Shown here piece after piece: positions 44,878 to 54,425 of a stretch of 64,000 nucleotides of DNA; the first letter of the stretch is position 1, and every line of letters begins with the position of its first letter. A model generated the notes under the pieces. It was not told the DNA's origin and searched no databases. It worked only from the letters and a program-made list of their open reading frames with translations. Origin of the DNA: Alkalinema sp. FACHB-956 (GTDB taxonomy: Bacteria > Cyanobacteriota > Cyanobacteriia > Leptolyngbyales > Leptolyngbyaceae); the NCBI RefSeq assembly GCF_014697025.1, contig NZ_JACJRC010000002.1:124001-188000 (forward strand). The letters run 5' to 3'. Made by a program: the position numbers and the translations under genes.

Positions 44878-47298
44878 CTATAACTTCCGGCCAAACCTCG
44901 CCTTCAGCGCCTCTAGGGAGTTATCTGAATCCGCCTGCCCTGATTGCTGATTTGATTGGGATTCCGCAGCTTTTTTGGGCATTTTTGCTGGATTTTCGGC
45001 CTTGGTTTTATCGCCCGCTTTAAGTTTATCTCCCGAAGATTTAGCTCCCGATTGTCCCTGCGATCGCGGTTGGGGACGGCCTTGGGGTCGATCGTTTGCT
45101 GACCGATCGCTGGCCTGCCGATCGCTGGATGGTCGCTGATTTGTCCCATCAGGCGATCGCATCGAGAGGCCAATTCGTTTCAGAGCTGGATTCACCTCTA
45201 AAACCCGTACCTTGACCACCTGTCCCACCTTGACAACCTGTTTTGGGTCACTGACAAAGCGATCGGCCAACTGCGACACATGCACCAATCCATCTTGGTG
45301 TACCCCAATATCCACAAAAGCGCCGAAATTGGCAACATTAGTGACAATGCCCTCCAACTCCATACCCATTTGTAAATCGGTAATTTCCTTAATATCCTCT
45401 CGGAATGTGGCGTATTTGAATTCCTCGCGGGGATCCCGTCCCGGTTTCTCCAACTCACTGATGATATCCCGCAATGTCGGTTCCCCGACGGTATCAGTAA
45501 TGTACTTCTTCAAATTGGCTTGTAGTTGTGCCGAAATCTGACTCGTTTCCGTCAGCGGGACTCCGAGGTCTTTCGCGATCGCTTCCACGAGGCCATAACT
45601 TTCCGGATGCACGGCTGTGTTGTCTAGGGGATTGCTGCCATCGCGAATCCGTAGGAAGCCCGCCGCCTGTTCATAGGTTTTGGGGCCGAGTTTGGTCACT
45701 TTGAGCAATGCTTTACGATCGCGGAATGCGCCCTTTTCATTGCGGTAGGCCACAATGTTATTGGCAATGGTGGGGGAAATGCCAGACACAAAGGTCAGCA
45801 ATTCCTTAGAAGCCGTATTTAAGTCAACCCCCACATAGTTAACGCAACTCTCAACAGTCTCATCCAGCTTGCGTTTCAGTAGTTTTTGATCGACATCATG
45901 TTGGTACTGTCCTACCCCGATCGACTTCGGGTCAATCTTCACCAATTCTGCAAGGGGATCCTGTAATCGCCGACCAATACTAATTGCGCCCCGCACCGTC
46001 ACATCGAGGTCAGGGAATTCCGCGATCGCCACATCACTGGCAGAATAAATCGACGCACCGGATTCATTCACAATAACTTTGATCGGCTTAGGTTCCAATT
46101 CTCCAATCACTTCCCCGACGAATTCTTCGGTTTCCCGGCTAGCGGTTCCATTCCCGATCGCGATCAATTGAATCTGATGTTCCTGAATCAGTTGCTTCAG
46201 CATGATTGCGGCTTGTTTGCGTTTTTCTGCACCTGTATGGGGAAAGACCGCTTGGTATTGCAGAAATTTACCTGTGGTATCCAGGACTGCGACCTTACAG
46301 CCCGTCCGGAATCCAGGGTCGATCGCCAGTGTCGGTTGCATTCCCGCCGGAGCCGACAGCAGCAATTCCCGCAGATTCGATTCAAAGGTCTTAATGGACT
46401 CGATATCGGCTTCCAATTTCTTCTGCGATCGCACTTCACTAATCAGCGAATTTTTCATCAAGCGATTAAAGGCATCCTTGATCATCGATCGATAAAAGTC
46501 CCGCAGCGATCGCACCTTGGTACGAATCACTTCGGTTTCTAAATAAGCAAGCACCTGCTCTTCTTCAAAGGTCAGTTCAAAGTCCACAATCCCTTCTGAC
46601 TCGCCGCGATACAGGGCTAGCAAATTGTGGGGCGCGATCGCTTTCACCTTCGCTTGGTAACTGCGGTACATTTCAAACTTCGTCGTGCCTTCGGGGTAAT
46701 CCTCCTTCACACGGGAAACCAATACCCCCGTATCCAGCAGAAATTCCCGCACGTATACCCGATAGTCGGCATTTTCCGCCACTTCCTCTGCCAGGATGTC
46801 CGAGGCTCCCTGGAGCGCTTCCTCGGCGGTTTTGACACCTTTTTCTTCCGAAATGTACTTTGCTGCTTGCGTCAGCAAATCCTGCTCTGCCACGGTGGGC
46901 TGATTCAGTGCTTTAATCCACTCAGCCAAGTCTCCTAGCCCTTTCTCGCGGGCGATCGTGGCACGGGTGCGACGTTTGGGCTTGTAGGGCAGGTATAAAT
47001 CCTCTAGCTCATTCTTTTGCAAACAATGGACAATCTTGCTGCGCAGTTCGTCCGTCAGCTTGCCCTGGGATTCGATCGACTCCAGAATCGTCTTTTTGCG
47101 ATCTTCTAGTTCCGTTAGGTAGGTGAAGCGATCGAACAAATTCCGGAGTTGAATTTCATCCATGGATCCCGTGCGCTCCTTCCGGTACCGCGCAATGAAG
47201 GGAACCGTCGCACCTTCATCAAACAGTTCTAGGGCACTCTCCACCTGTTGCAGACGGAGGGACAATTCTTCGGCAAGGAGCTTAGGAATCTCGATCAT
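44878..47298 (-). CDS. tex: Tex family RNA-binding transcription accessory protein
   Basis: 806 residues from ATG 47298; the frame is open four codons further (TTG 47310). Domain order matches Tex: N-terminal helical part (VPFIARYRKERTGSMDE), YqgF/RNase H-like core (TLAIDPGFRTGCKVAVLD), helix-hairpin-helix (VGVDLNTASKELLTFVSGIS) and C-terminal S1 domain (LEGIVTNVANFGAFVDIGVH). After S1 there is a 90-residue disordered, basic tail with repeated SDRQASDRSANDRP-type units, longer than in most Tex proteins. Tex affects RNA turnover and stress survival; the exact target is uncertain. Confidence 0.92.
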   Translation of the reverse strand: MIEIPKLLAEELSLRLQQVESALELFDEGATVPFIARYRKERTGSMDEIQLRNLFDRFTYLTELEDRKKTILESIESQGKLTDELRSKIVHCLQKNELEDLYLPYKPKRRTRATIAREKGLGDLAEWIKALNQPTVAEQDLLTQAAKYISEEKGVKTAEEALQGASDILAEEVAENADYRVYVREFLLDTGVLVSRVKEDYPEGTTKFEMYRSYQAKVKAIAPHNLLALYRGESEGIVDFELTFEEEQVLAYLETEVIRTKVRSLRDFYRSMIKDAFNRLMKNSLISEVRSQKKLEADIESIKTFESNLRELLLSAPAGMQPTLAIDPGFRTGCKVAVLDTTGKFLQYQAVFPHTGAEKRKQAAIMLKQLIQEHQIQLIAIGNGTASRETEEFVGEVIGELEPKPIKVIVNESGASIYSASDVAIAEFPDLDVTVRGAISIGRRLQDPLAELVKIDPKSIGVGQYQHDVDQKLLKRKLDETVESCVNYVGVDLNTASKELLTFVSGISPTIANNIVAYRNEKGAFRDRKALLKVTKLGPKTYEQAAGFLRIRDGSNPLDNTAVHPESYGLVEAIAKDLGVPLTETSQISAQLQANLKKYITDTVGEPTLRDIISELEKPGRDPREEFKYATFREDIKEITDLQMGMELEGIVTNVANFGAFVDIGVHQDGLVHVSQLADRFVSDPKQVVKVGQVVKVRVLEVNPALKRIGLSMRSPDGTNQRPSSDRQASDRSANDRPQGRPQPRSQGQSGAKSSGDKLKAGDKTKAENPAKMPKKAAESQSNQQSGQADSDNSLEALKARFGRKL

Positions 47299-47395
47299 AG
47301 AAACACGCAACGTTCAAAACAGCAAATCTAATACCTCACTATAGCAATCGAGTTGAAGGGACGATCGCGGGATTAAAAACTCTCATGCATGGAAC

Positions 47396-47432
47396 AAAAA
47401 GCTCCCACCTATCTCCGCGATAAGTGAGAGCT
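47396..47432 (-). terminator. Hairpin with T-run in the tex / SLH-gene interval
   Basis: On the minus strand agctctcac pairs with gtgggagct (one wobble) and is followed by five T. It lies about 100 bases upstream of the tex start and 200 bases after the SLH gene end, so it most likely terminates the SLH gene transcript before tex. Confidence 0.75.
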
Positions 47433-47544
47433 AATGGAATGATGGACAATATTAAGCCTTGCAGCCCCCCGGCCTGACAGCCCCCCGATCGGCCAGCCTC
47501 CATCCTAGAAGGATTTTGAGGCATTGTATGGGGCAGGGACTGAC

Positions 47545-47640
47545 GGATTCACAAGACCTATGGATTCACAAGACCTATGGGTTCACAAGACCTATGGGTT
47601 CACAAAAGTCTACAGATTCACACAAGCCTACGGATTCACA
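47545..47640. repeat. 17-bp tandem repeats running into the SLH gene stop
   Basis: ggattcacaagacctat twice, gggttcacaagacctat once, then three more degenerate copies (for example acagattcacacaagcct). The stop codon of the minus-strand SLH gene (47628-47630) is inside the array. The rest of 47311-47627 holds the terminator only. Confidence 0.9.
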
Positions 47641-49331
47641 ATAAATGTCGAAGAAATGGCTTCTGCCTTCCCTGCATTCACCAACGCCTGGTAAACAAAC
47701 GCGGCCACTTCTGCACGAGTCGCTTCCCGATTGGGATTCAGCAGGTTGAGATTGGGATGGTTCACCACAATCCGACGCTGGGTTGCCGATGCCACAAACT
47801 TTGTGGCATAGCTGGGAATCGTATTGCCATCCTGATATCTTGCCAAGATGGATACGTTGCCCTCGCCGTATTGCAGGCCATTGGCCAAGGCCACTAACAC
47901 TTGCACCCGAGGAATGCGTTGTTCCGGTTTGAACAAGCCACCGGGATAGCCTGCCATAAAGCCTCCCTTTGAGGCTGTTTGAATCGCTGAGTAGCCCCAA
48001 AAACTGGTTGAGACATCGCTAAATTCAACCGCATTCCGGCGAGGGGCAGGGCTAAAGGCTTTGTTGATAATGGCAGCAAACTGAGCACGGGTTACAGGGG
48101 CTTCCGGCTTAAAAGTCCCATCGGGGAAGCCCGCAATGATATTTTTAGCTGCCAGTTGTTTGATAAATGCCTCTGCCCAGTGACCTTTGATGTCGGTGGG
48201 GCCCCCGATCGGGTCGTCGATCGGAACTCCCGTATCCTTCGCCACCAGAACCACTTTGCCACTAATCTTTTTCGGATCAATGTTGTTACCGATGGCAGAA
48301 ATTTCTTGACTGCCAGCGTTATTCACATCTAACTTCGTGTTGTTGCGAACGGTGTTGTTACCATCATCCCCTGTGATGCCTAAATCAGGTTTTGCATTGA
48401 CCGTCGCAACCACCCCATCCCGTTGATTGTTCGTAATCACATTGCCCCGCAGCACCGGTTGAGCTGCGTCGTTAATGTAAATCCCATCTTGGTTTTGGGT
48501 GATTTGGTTATTTTCTAAACGCGGGGTGGATGTGCCCCCGATCGCCAACCCAAAGCCCGTATCCTGCATGATGTTATTGCGAATCAAGCCCTGGGCTGTA
48601 CGAGCAATGGAAATACCATTACCCTGATTTTTCAGAAATACACTATCGGTAATGGTGGGGTTGGCACTACCGGTAATAAAAATCCCTTCCCGCACGCTAT
48701 TGGCAAAGGTACAGTTGACGATCGTAGGATTGGTGCCTTCGATCCAAATGCCCGTGCCTCGACTCAGGGGATTGGTGACATTGACCCCCCGAATTTCACT
48801 ATTCGCCGCTGCTAACAGGGTAATATTTTGGCGAGCAAAGGTCGGGCTCACAAAGGCTCCCCCACCGATAATGGTGGTCGTCGTCCCTTTATTCGGTTCA
48901 TCCCCCCGTAGGATAATCCCCGGTTTCAAGATCAGGGGAAAAACTTCTCCATTGTCTTTGGTGTAACTGCCGGAGGCCAGTTGAATCACGGTGCCTGGTT
49001 GAGCTTGTTGTAGCGCGTAGGTGATGCTTTTTAGCGGCGCAACCTCGGTACCGCCCGTTGCAGTATCCTGGCCCAACGCCGAGTTGACGTAAATAATCTT
49101 GGCATTGCTGGGTAGCTGGGCCGTCAGGGTTTCGGTGGAAAAGCCCCACGGCATTGGGTTGGCTAGTACAGGAGAGATAACAGCCAGGGGTGTCAATCCC
49201 GCAAGACTGGTGAGGACAATCCACCGTAGAGAGGCCCCAGCGTGGCATTGGGGGGGATTTCTGCGGGGGGAGAGGGGAGATGATTGTTGCGCGATCGCGG
49301 TGGTCTCGATCGACTTGCCCTGATTCGCCAT
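47628..49331 (-). CDS. Surface protein with parallel beta-helix and SLH repeats
   Basis: 567 residues from ATG 49331, chosen because it precedes the signal-peptide-like segment RWIVLTSLAGLTPLAVISPVLAN; the open frame extends to 49517 but would overlap the divergent gene. Residues about 80-370 are a right-handed parallel beta-helix/DUF1565 domain (YVNSALGQDTATGGTEVAPL, then NPTIVNCTFANS, NPTITDSVFLKNQGNG). The C-terminal part has SLH modules (KGHWAEAFIKQLAAKNIIAG, FWGYSAIQTASKGGFMAGYP). In cyanobacteria SLH proteins anchor to the cell wall or outer membrane. A cell-surface role is likely; the ligand is unknown. Confidence 0.82.
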   Translation of the reverse strand: MANQGKSIETTAIAQQSSPLSPRRNPPQCHAGASLRWIVLTSLAGLTPLAVISPVLANPMPWGFSTETLTAQLPSNAKIIYVNSALGQDTATGGTEVAPLKSITYALQQAQPGTVIQLASGSYTKDNGEVFPLILKPGIILRGDEPNKGTTTTIIGGGAFVSPTFARQNITLLAAANSEIRGVNVTNPLSRGTGIWIEGTNPTIVNCTFANSVREGIFITGSANPTITDSVFLKNQGNGISIARTAQGLIRNNIMQDTGFGLAIGGTSTPRLENNQITQNQDGIYINDAAQPVLRGNVITNNQRDGVVATVNAKPDLGITGDDGNNTVRNNTKLDVNNAGSQEISAIGNNIDPKKISGKVVLVAKDTGVPIDDPIGGPTDIKGHWAEAFIKQLAAKNIIAGFPDGTFKPEAPVTRAQFAAIINKAFSPAPRRNAVEFSDVSTSFWGYSAIQTASKGGFMAGYPGGLFKPEQRIPRVQVLVALANGLQYGEGNVSILARYQDGNTIPSYATKFVASATQRRIVVNHPNLNLLNPNREATRAEVAAFVYQALVNAGKAEAISSTFIVNP

Positions 49332-49511
49332 AGGTGTTCTAAAGGTTTCTACAAACTGGGGTGTTGTTGTTGTCAATGACCCGACAAAGAACTCTGGGTT
49401 CCCATAGGGATTCTGAAGAAATATACCCCTGATCTCACAAAAGGCTGCATTCTCCATCAAAATTTGAAAGGGAAGGTCGCTTCCCCACGCTTCATTTCTG
49501 GAGGGAACCTT

Positions 49512-49847
49512 ATGCAAGATTTTCGCGACTGTTTAACCCATAAGCTCGCTCGGGTCACGATCGCTGAATTTCTACCAGGCAAGTTTGAAGAAGCTCAAAG
49601 GCTGTACCAAGAGGCGGTAGATACCTATCGGGAAGGCTTTTGTGGAGCCTATTTGCTACGGGAGCAAGGCAGCGATCGGGGGATTTCGGTGATTTTGTGG
49701 GATGACGAAGCAGCGATGGCGGCCCATGAGACGGCGGTTCATCAGGCGATTCTTAACCAAATGGCTCCGCTCTTTGCCAGCCGCCCAGAAAATCGCGAGT
49801 ATGAAGTTGTGAGCGAGGTCGTCCCGTCGGAGGTGGTGGCCTCCTAG
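49512..49847 (+). CDS. Antibiotic-biosynthesis-monooxygenase-like (ABM) small protein
   Basis: 111 residues from ATG 49512 with ggaggg upstream. One dimeric alpha/beta-barrel (ferredoxin-like) domain: RVTIAEFLPGKFEEAQRLYQ, then AYLLREQGSDRGISVILWDD and EAAMAAHETAVHQAILNQM. The pattern EFLPGKxEE followed by a W-D strand is that of ABM/stress-response dimers that bind or oxidise small aromatics or haem. No substrate can be inferred. Divergent from the SLH gene, sharing a promoter region of about 180 bases. Confidence 0.65.
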   Translation: MQDFRDCLTHKLARVTIAEFLPGKFEEAQRLYQEAVDTYREGFCGAYLLREQGSDRGISVILWDDEAAMAAHETAVHQAILNQMAPLFASRPENREYEVVSEVVPSEVVAS

Positions 49848-49873
49848 CAGTGTTGTTCTAGAGAGGGGTCAGC

Positions 49874-50521
49874 ATGATCGGACAGCAGCAATCTATCGTT
49901 TCCATACCCGTTGTCGCCCGTGACCAAAATCTGCCTGGAAGAGTGCTACGGCGGACATTGCAGGGTTGGAGCCGAATTTTAGCCCGGGTCTGTGGTTGTC
50001 CGATCGGCTTTACCTTCTTTTTGGGAATCGCCTTTTTTGGAATCGCCCCAGCCCAGGCCGCAGAAACTGCGATTGTGAAGTACAGCATCCTGCGGGAGTC
50101 AATCCCAGTGAAGGACTTAAGCGAATTTGGCAAAACAGGCACCCCATCACCCGCCCTCGCTGCCCACCTGAAGTTAGCAAAGCGGGATCCGGCCCAAGTT
50201 CGCCAAAACCTAACCGATACCGTCAAACTCGACAAAAAATTAGCCGATCGGGTGTTAAATAGCCCCATCGGCGATCGCTTTCTTGATGAACTCAGTACCG
50301 CGATTTACAATCCTGCGGGAGTGGCCGATCGGCAAGCTTTGCGAGCGGCACTGACCTTATCCATTCAAGATGATGGCAAACTTTCGGTCTTAGAAGTTCT
50401 GGAAAAGTATCCGACTCAGGAAGTGATGATCGACGGCGATCGCATGGCCGAAGTTTACCAACAGTTACGCAAGTTAGAAAAACGGCTAAAAAATCCCCTG
50501 GGCTTGTTGAAGCTTGGGTAG
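49874..50521 (+). CDS. DUF1400 protein (often N-terminal to cyanobacterial hydrolases)
   Basis: 215 residues, ATG 49874 preceded by gagagggg. A membrane segment or signal (FTFFLGIAFFGIAPAQA) is followed by the DUF1400 domain: AAETAIVKYSILRESIPVKD, then SPIGDRFLDELSTAIYN and RQALRAALTLSIQDDGKLSV. In cyanobacteria this domain usually precedes an alpha/beta hydrolase; here it stands alone and the protein ends after it, so it is an exported short form. Starts 26 bases after the ABM gene on the same strand. Confidence 0.78.
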   Translation: MIGQQQSIVSIPVVARDQNLPGRVLRRTLQGWSRILARVCGCPIGFTFFLGIAFFGIAPAQAAETAIVKYSILRESIPVKDLSEFGKTGTPSPALAAHLKLAKRDPAQVRQNLTDTVKLDKKLADRVLNSPIGDRFLDELSTAIYNPAGVADRQALRAALTLSIQDDGKLSVLEVLEKYPTQEVMIDGDRMAEVYQQLRKLEKRLKNPLGLLKLG

Positions 50522-50555
50522 CGCCCAGGGACCGCAGATTGCCTTCGATCGCGCC

Positions 50556-51110
50556 TTACCGTTTACAAATCACCCGCCGCATTTGTTCCATGTTGTTGGG
50601 CAAGTCCAGCTTAATTGCTTCTTGAATAAAGGCACCAGGTACGGGTACCGTTGGCGTCGCTTGGACGGAGTAGGTAATAATCGTGCCTTCTCCCCAAGCC
50701 TGTAGTTCCAAATCTGCGCTGAAATCGTTAAAGTTTCCCGACTCCATAAAAAATTGAATGCGCTGGTGATGGGTTTCCAGAACTTTTAGGTAAACTTCCA
50801 CCTGCGCTGTAAAAAATAAGAAGGCTTTGCTGGCAGCTTGATAGAGGCGTTTGATCTGACGCTTGACTGTGGCCCCACTGGTGTTGATACCGTTGTGAAT
50901 CACTTCGCTACGATGGATATCTGGGAAATAGGCTGTCCAACGGGAATAATCGGTCAACTGCTGCCAAACTTCCGTGTGGGGCGCAGGAATATACATCTTT
51001 GCGGTAACAGCTCCCCCCCAGGCGGAGTAGGGCCGGGTCTCCAGAAGAATTTCTCCTTTGAGCAGCGCAGAAAGCGTGTCAGATGTGGAGGAAACAGGTG
51101 TAGCAGTCAT
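50556..51110 (-). CDS. SRPBCC-fold (polyketide-cyclase-like) protein
   Basis: 184 residues: the helix-grip fold pattern is clear with AKMYIPAPHTEVWQQLTDYS, WTAYFPDIHRSEVIHNGINT, HHQRIQFFMESGNFNDFSAD and a C-terminal helix FIQEAIKLDLPNNMEQMR. Such domains bind hydrophobic ligands; cyanobacterial single-domain members are uncharacterised. It converges with the DUF1400 gene. Confidence 0.8.
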   Translation of the reverse strand: MTATPVSSTSDTLSALLKGEILLETRPYSAWGGAVTAKMYIPAPHTEVWQQLTDYSRWTAYFPDIHRSEVIHNGINTSGATVKRQIKRLYQAASKAFLFFTAQVEVYLKVLETHHQRIQFFMESGNFNDFSADLELQAWGEGTIITYSVQATPTVPVPGAFIQEAIKLDLPNNMEQMRRVICKR

Positions 51111-51492
51111 GCAGGTATCTAATCCGATGAATGAAGAGTGGATAATTTCTTAATGGATCCATCTAGGATTGATGGGCATTGAGGCATCCATTAAGACCGT
51201 AACGACCAGACCGTAAAAAGTGCATCATCCCTTCGTTAAGATTTGAAGAATTCCAAGAACCGACCTATAGAATTCCCAGAGGCCAAATAGAGCCGAAGCG
51301 ACTTTAAAATTTGAAGCTAAATTCAATAATTCAGTACTTTAACTGAAACAATTCAAAGTATATCGCCATACTATTACAACTTTTTCACACTACCCCTAAT
51401 CATGGCAACTGGGTATCGATCGTGCATCCGTAAAGGTATTGTCGGTTAATGTAGAGGATGTGCAAGGATGAGCAATTTTGCGGAGGATCAGC
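51111..51492. other. Intergenic region without a supported gene
   Basis: About 380 AT-rich bases between the SRPBCC gene start and a small membrane-protein gene. I see no ORF of convincing composition and no clear hairpin. It should hold promoters for both flanking genes. Confidence 0.6.
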
Positions 51493-51672
51493 ATGGCGCG
51501 GGCCCAAAATTCTAGAATTTTTGTTTTTTGGTTCACCCTGGGTCTAACGGCTTTTGTGTGGCTGTTGCGAGGGATCGGGCTAGTGACCTTTCTTCCTGGC
51601 TTTATCTTGGGCTTTCTACTCATTGCCTCCCTCGCCTTACTCATCATAAATGGCCTGATCGAAACTCGGTAA
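51493..51672 (+). CDS. Small membrane protein, hypothetical
   Basis: 59 residues from ATG 51493 with ggagga upstream; the open frame begins at 51478. Two hydrophobic stretches, FVFWFTLGLTAFVWLLRGIG and FLPGFILGFLLIASLALLII, indicate a two-helix hairpin in the membrane with a short polar N-terminus. No family is recognised. It is well placed as a real gene because of its ribosome site and composition. Confidence 0.6.
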   Translation: MARAQNSRIFVFWFTLGLTAFVWLLRGIGLVTFLPGFILGFLLIASLALLIINGLIETR

Positions 51673-51766
51673 CTCCACTGCGGCAATGGTCAAGGTTTAA
51701 TGACGCCCGATCGGCCTGAGCTGGAATTGCATCCTCCGGAGGCTAGTCGATCGCAAAAGAGCCTGA

Positions 51767-51798
51767 GTGATGTGATCGCTGGCTGGCGATCACATCAC
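51767..51798. other. Perfect 13-bp inverted repeat
   Basis: gtgatgtgatcgc, loop tggctg, gcgatcacatcac. No T-run follows. It is about 95 bases after the small membrane-protein gene and could be a hairpin in its transcript or a protein-binding palindrome. The rest of 51673-52082 shows no gene. Confidence 0.85.
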
Positions 51799-52082
51799 CC
51801 TGGTATGCACTGTAATAGGAAATTAGAATTCGCTGGTGATTCTCCGGCAGCTATTTTAGGCAACAATTTTTTCGCAACAACTTTTTCGCAACGATTGTTT
51901 GCAACCGCTTTCCGGACCGTCTGCATAACCTGCTTGTAGGGATAACTATTGTTGGTCAAGCATTCGTTAAAGGCTCGCCTAACACTCGTCAAAGCTTTTG
52001 TCAGATGTTTGTTCAGAGTTCGTCGATCGTTCACCAAGTTTATTCCTACAAAGTTCGGTAGCCTACCGGGAGGAAAACCAGT

Positions 52083-52805
52083 ATGAATCGTGCAGCCAGT
52101 ATCGGTGGAATTGTAGTTGCTGCTGTCGTTGGAGCCGGAGTGAAATTCGGGGTACCCGCATTGCTGAACGAAACCAGCATTGCGATGAATAATCCCTTCC
52201 CCAATTCCTCACCGCTGCACGAGCCGTTCTACCGCATGACCAAGAAAATTGCCGACTCGCCCACGATGAAAGAGCAATTTAAGTCTGTGTCCAAAGACCA
52301 GGCCGAGCAGCTGGGCGCAAATTTGGCTAAACAGGGTCTGAAGCGGCTAGATGATACCTCTCTGGAGCGACGAGCCACAATTTTATCCAGTATGTTGGCC
52401 AAAATGGATACCAAGTCCTGCGCCAGTATTGTGCTGGGACAACCCCTCTCCGGTGATGATAAAACGAATCCCATTTTTATGGCACTGGAAAAACTGGATC
52501 CGCAATCGATCGATGATTGGTTCCAATTGTCCTACAAGGCCATGGAATTAGAAGCCCAGAAAGCACCCGCACCGCAGTTCGACCAATCTAAAATGCCCCA
52601 GGCCATGCAAGCGGTGCTGAAAACAATGCCCTCCAACGACTCCCAGAAATTTGTCACCATCATGCAAGCCATGAGTTCTCCCGGTGGTAGCGTTACCACA
52701 GCGCCGGAGGATGCTTGCTGGGCAGGCCGCAAGTTGTATGAGTCGCTCAAGGAAGTTCCCCAGGAACATAAAGTGGTTCTAGCCCGCGCCTTTGCCCAAG
52801 AATAG
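52083..52805 (+). CDS. Hypothetical protein with N-terminal membrane helix
   Basis: 240 residues, ATG 52083 with gggagg upstream. A single hydrophobic N-terminal segment (IGGIVVAAVVGAGVKFGVPA) anchors or exports it; the body is helical (TMKEQFKSVSKDQAEQLGAN, then TILSSMLAKMDTKSCASIVLG and AMQAVLKTMPSNDSQKFVTI). Two Cys (KSCAS and DACWAGR) might pair if exported. No family recognised. Confidence 0.6.
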   Translation: MNRAASIGGIVVAAVVGAGVKFGVPALLNETSIAMNNPFPNSSPLHEPFYRMTKKIADSPTMKEQFKSVSKDQAEQLGANLAKQGLKRLDDTSLERRATILSSMLAKMDTKSCASIVLGQPLSGDDKTNPIFMALEKLDPQSIDDWFQLSYKAMELEAQKAPAPQFDQSKMPQAMQAVLKTMPSNDSQKFVTIMQAMSSPGGSVTTAPEDACWAGRKLYESLKEVPQEHKVVLARAFAQE

Positions 52806-52850
52806 GCTCGATATAGATTCCTTTGCTATTTCCAACCGTTTAATCAAAAA

Positions 52851-52881
52851 GGACTGAGCTGGAATTAACTCAGTCCTTTCT
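52851..52881. terminator. Bidirectional terminator between convergent genes
   Basis: ggactgag (52851-52858) pairs with ctcagtcc (52869-52876); it is preceded by aaaaa and followed by tttct, so it can work for the gene ending at 52805 and for pdhC ending at 52951. Confidence 0.8.
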
Positions 52882-52950
52882 CTATCGGTGCTGCCTGTTG
52901 ACTGGCAGTCGTGTCCTGATCCAACCCGCTAGCTATTAGCGATTGGAGAC

Positions 52951-54249
52951 TTACAGCGTTAAGGATTGCACATCTGTTTCAATCAACTTCGCCAAGTCTT
53001 TCAGGAAGGCTGCGGCATGGGCACCGTAGATAATGCGGTGATCGCAGGTAATGTTGACTTGCATTTGCCGCTTAACGCCAATCATGCCGTCTTCGTTAGC
53101 GACCACCGTGGGACGGGCCGCCCCGATCGCGATAATGGAGCCTTGGCCAGGAGGCAGAATGGCATCAAAGGTATCGACCCCAAACATCCCCAGGTTGGAA
53201 ATGGTAAACGTTCCAGTGCTGTACTCGTCAGGGGTGAGTTGCTTGGAACGGGCGCGATCGACCAAATCCTTCCAACTGCGGGACAGGCTATAGAGATCCT
53301 GCTGGTCGGCACTACGCAGAACGGGGGTGATTAAGCCACCATCGGGCATTGCGACTGCAACGGCAATATTAATTGAGCCATTGTAGTGAATCCCATTTTC
53401 GACATAGCTCGCATTTAACAGCGGATGTTTTTGCAGCGTCATCGCCACGGCTTTTGCCAACAGCGCACTCATGGTCACGCCTTTGGACTTCACCTGTTTG
53501 TACAGCTTATCCAGGGCATCGGTGGTGATGGTATAGCCGACGCGGAACACCGGCACCTCCAGCGTAGCCACCATGTTTTTCACCACGGCCACTTGCATGG
53601 TGTTCATGGCTTGGACTTGCCCCGGAGTGGGGGGCGCAACGGGAGCCGCTGGGGCTTTGGCGGCAACGGGCTTGGCTGCCGGAGCCGGGGGAGCGGCAAT
53701 GACCGGGGTGGCCACAGGAGCCGAAGGTTTGCCCACTGCTGCTTCCACATCCTCAGCCACAATGCGACCATGGGGGCCAGTCCCGACCAGCGTGGTTAGA
53801 TTCACGCCCAGATCCTTCGCCAGTTTCTTGGCACGAGGCGAAGCGACAATGCGACCGGATGGGCGGGCAGGAGCCGCTGCACTACTGCCATTGCCAGAGG
53901 CCGCTGCGGTGGGCGCTGCGACGGGGGCGGCGGCAGCAGGGGCAGGCGCACTGGCGGATCCACCTCCCGCTAAAGCGGCTGCTTTCTGCTTGGCTTCCTC
54001 AATTTCGGCTTCGGTTTCAGCGAGGAGGCCCAAGGCGGAACCGACGGGGGCAGAGTCTCCGGCTTGCACGACGATCGCGGCCAGAATTCCTTCGTTAAAC
54101 GATTCGACATCCATGTCGGCTTTGTCCGACTCCACAATGAGCACGGTTTCGCCCTTTTCGATCTTGTCGCCGGGGGACTTAACCCAAGCGGTGATCTTTC
54201 CTTCAGTCATTGTGGAACTGAGCGCGGGCATGAAAATTTCGTGAATCAT
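52951..54249 (-). CDS. pdhC: Pyruvate dehydrogenase E2, dihydrolipoamide acetyltransferase
   Basis: 432 residues. Lipoyl domain at 1-78 with the lipoylated Lys43 in VESDKADMDVES; an Ala/Pro-rich linker; peripheral-subunit-binding domain near 137-170 (ASPRAKKLAKDLGVNLTTLV); second linker; acyltransferase domain from about 210 with the C-terminal DHRIIYGAHAAAFL motif (catalytic His near 404). Length and single lipoyl domain fit the cyanobacterial/plastid E2. It transfers acetyl groups to CoA in pyruvate oxidation. The other PDH subunits are not adjacent. Confidence 0.93.
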   Translation of the reverse strand: MIHEIFMPALSSTMTEGKITAWVKSPGDKIEKGETVLIVESDKADMDVESFNEGILAAIVVQAGDSAPVGSALGLLAETEAEIEEAKQKAAALAGGGSASAPAPAAAAPVAAPTAAASGNGSSAAAPARPSGRIVASPRAKKLAKDLGVNLTTLVGTGPHGRIVAEDVEAAVGKPSAPVATPVIAAPPAPAAKPVAAKAPAAPVAPPTPGQVQAMNTMQVAVVKNMVATLEVPVFRVGYTITTDALDKLYKQVKSKGVTMSALLAKAVAMTLQKHPLLNASYVENGIHYNGSINIAVAVAMPDGGLITPVLRSADQQDLYSLSRSWKDLVDRARSKQLTPDEYSTGTFTISNLGMFGVDTFDAILPPGQGSIIAIGAARPTVVANEDGMIGVKRQMQVNITCDHRIIYGAHAAAFLKDLAKLIETDVQSLTL

Positions 54250-54395
54250 CGTGGTGGCATCCGAGAAAGTCAGGGTGTTTTGACGGGATTCGCGGACTTA
54301 GTTTCCGATCGCATGGATCAGACCTAAGTCAGATTTGCGAATACGCAGAATCAAATTTTATCGGAATTAGGTGCCAAGAAATCCTTGAGTTCTGG

Positions 54396-54425
54396 TTGAT
54401 TACACCTCAATTGATTACACGTCAG
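54396..54425. repeat. 15-bp tandem duplication across a stop codon
   Basis: ttgattacacctcaa followed by ttgattacacgtcag; the stop of the minus-strand gene (54415-54417) is inside the second copy. Confidence 0.8.

Noticed and set aside
53573-54244. 223-aa Ala/Gly-rich ORF opposite pdhC
   Set aside because: Reverse reading of the Ala/Pro-rich linkers of the E2 protein; high GC keeps the frame open.
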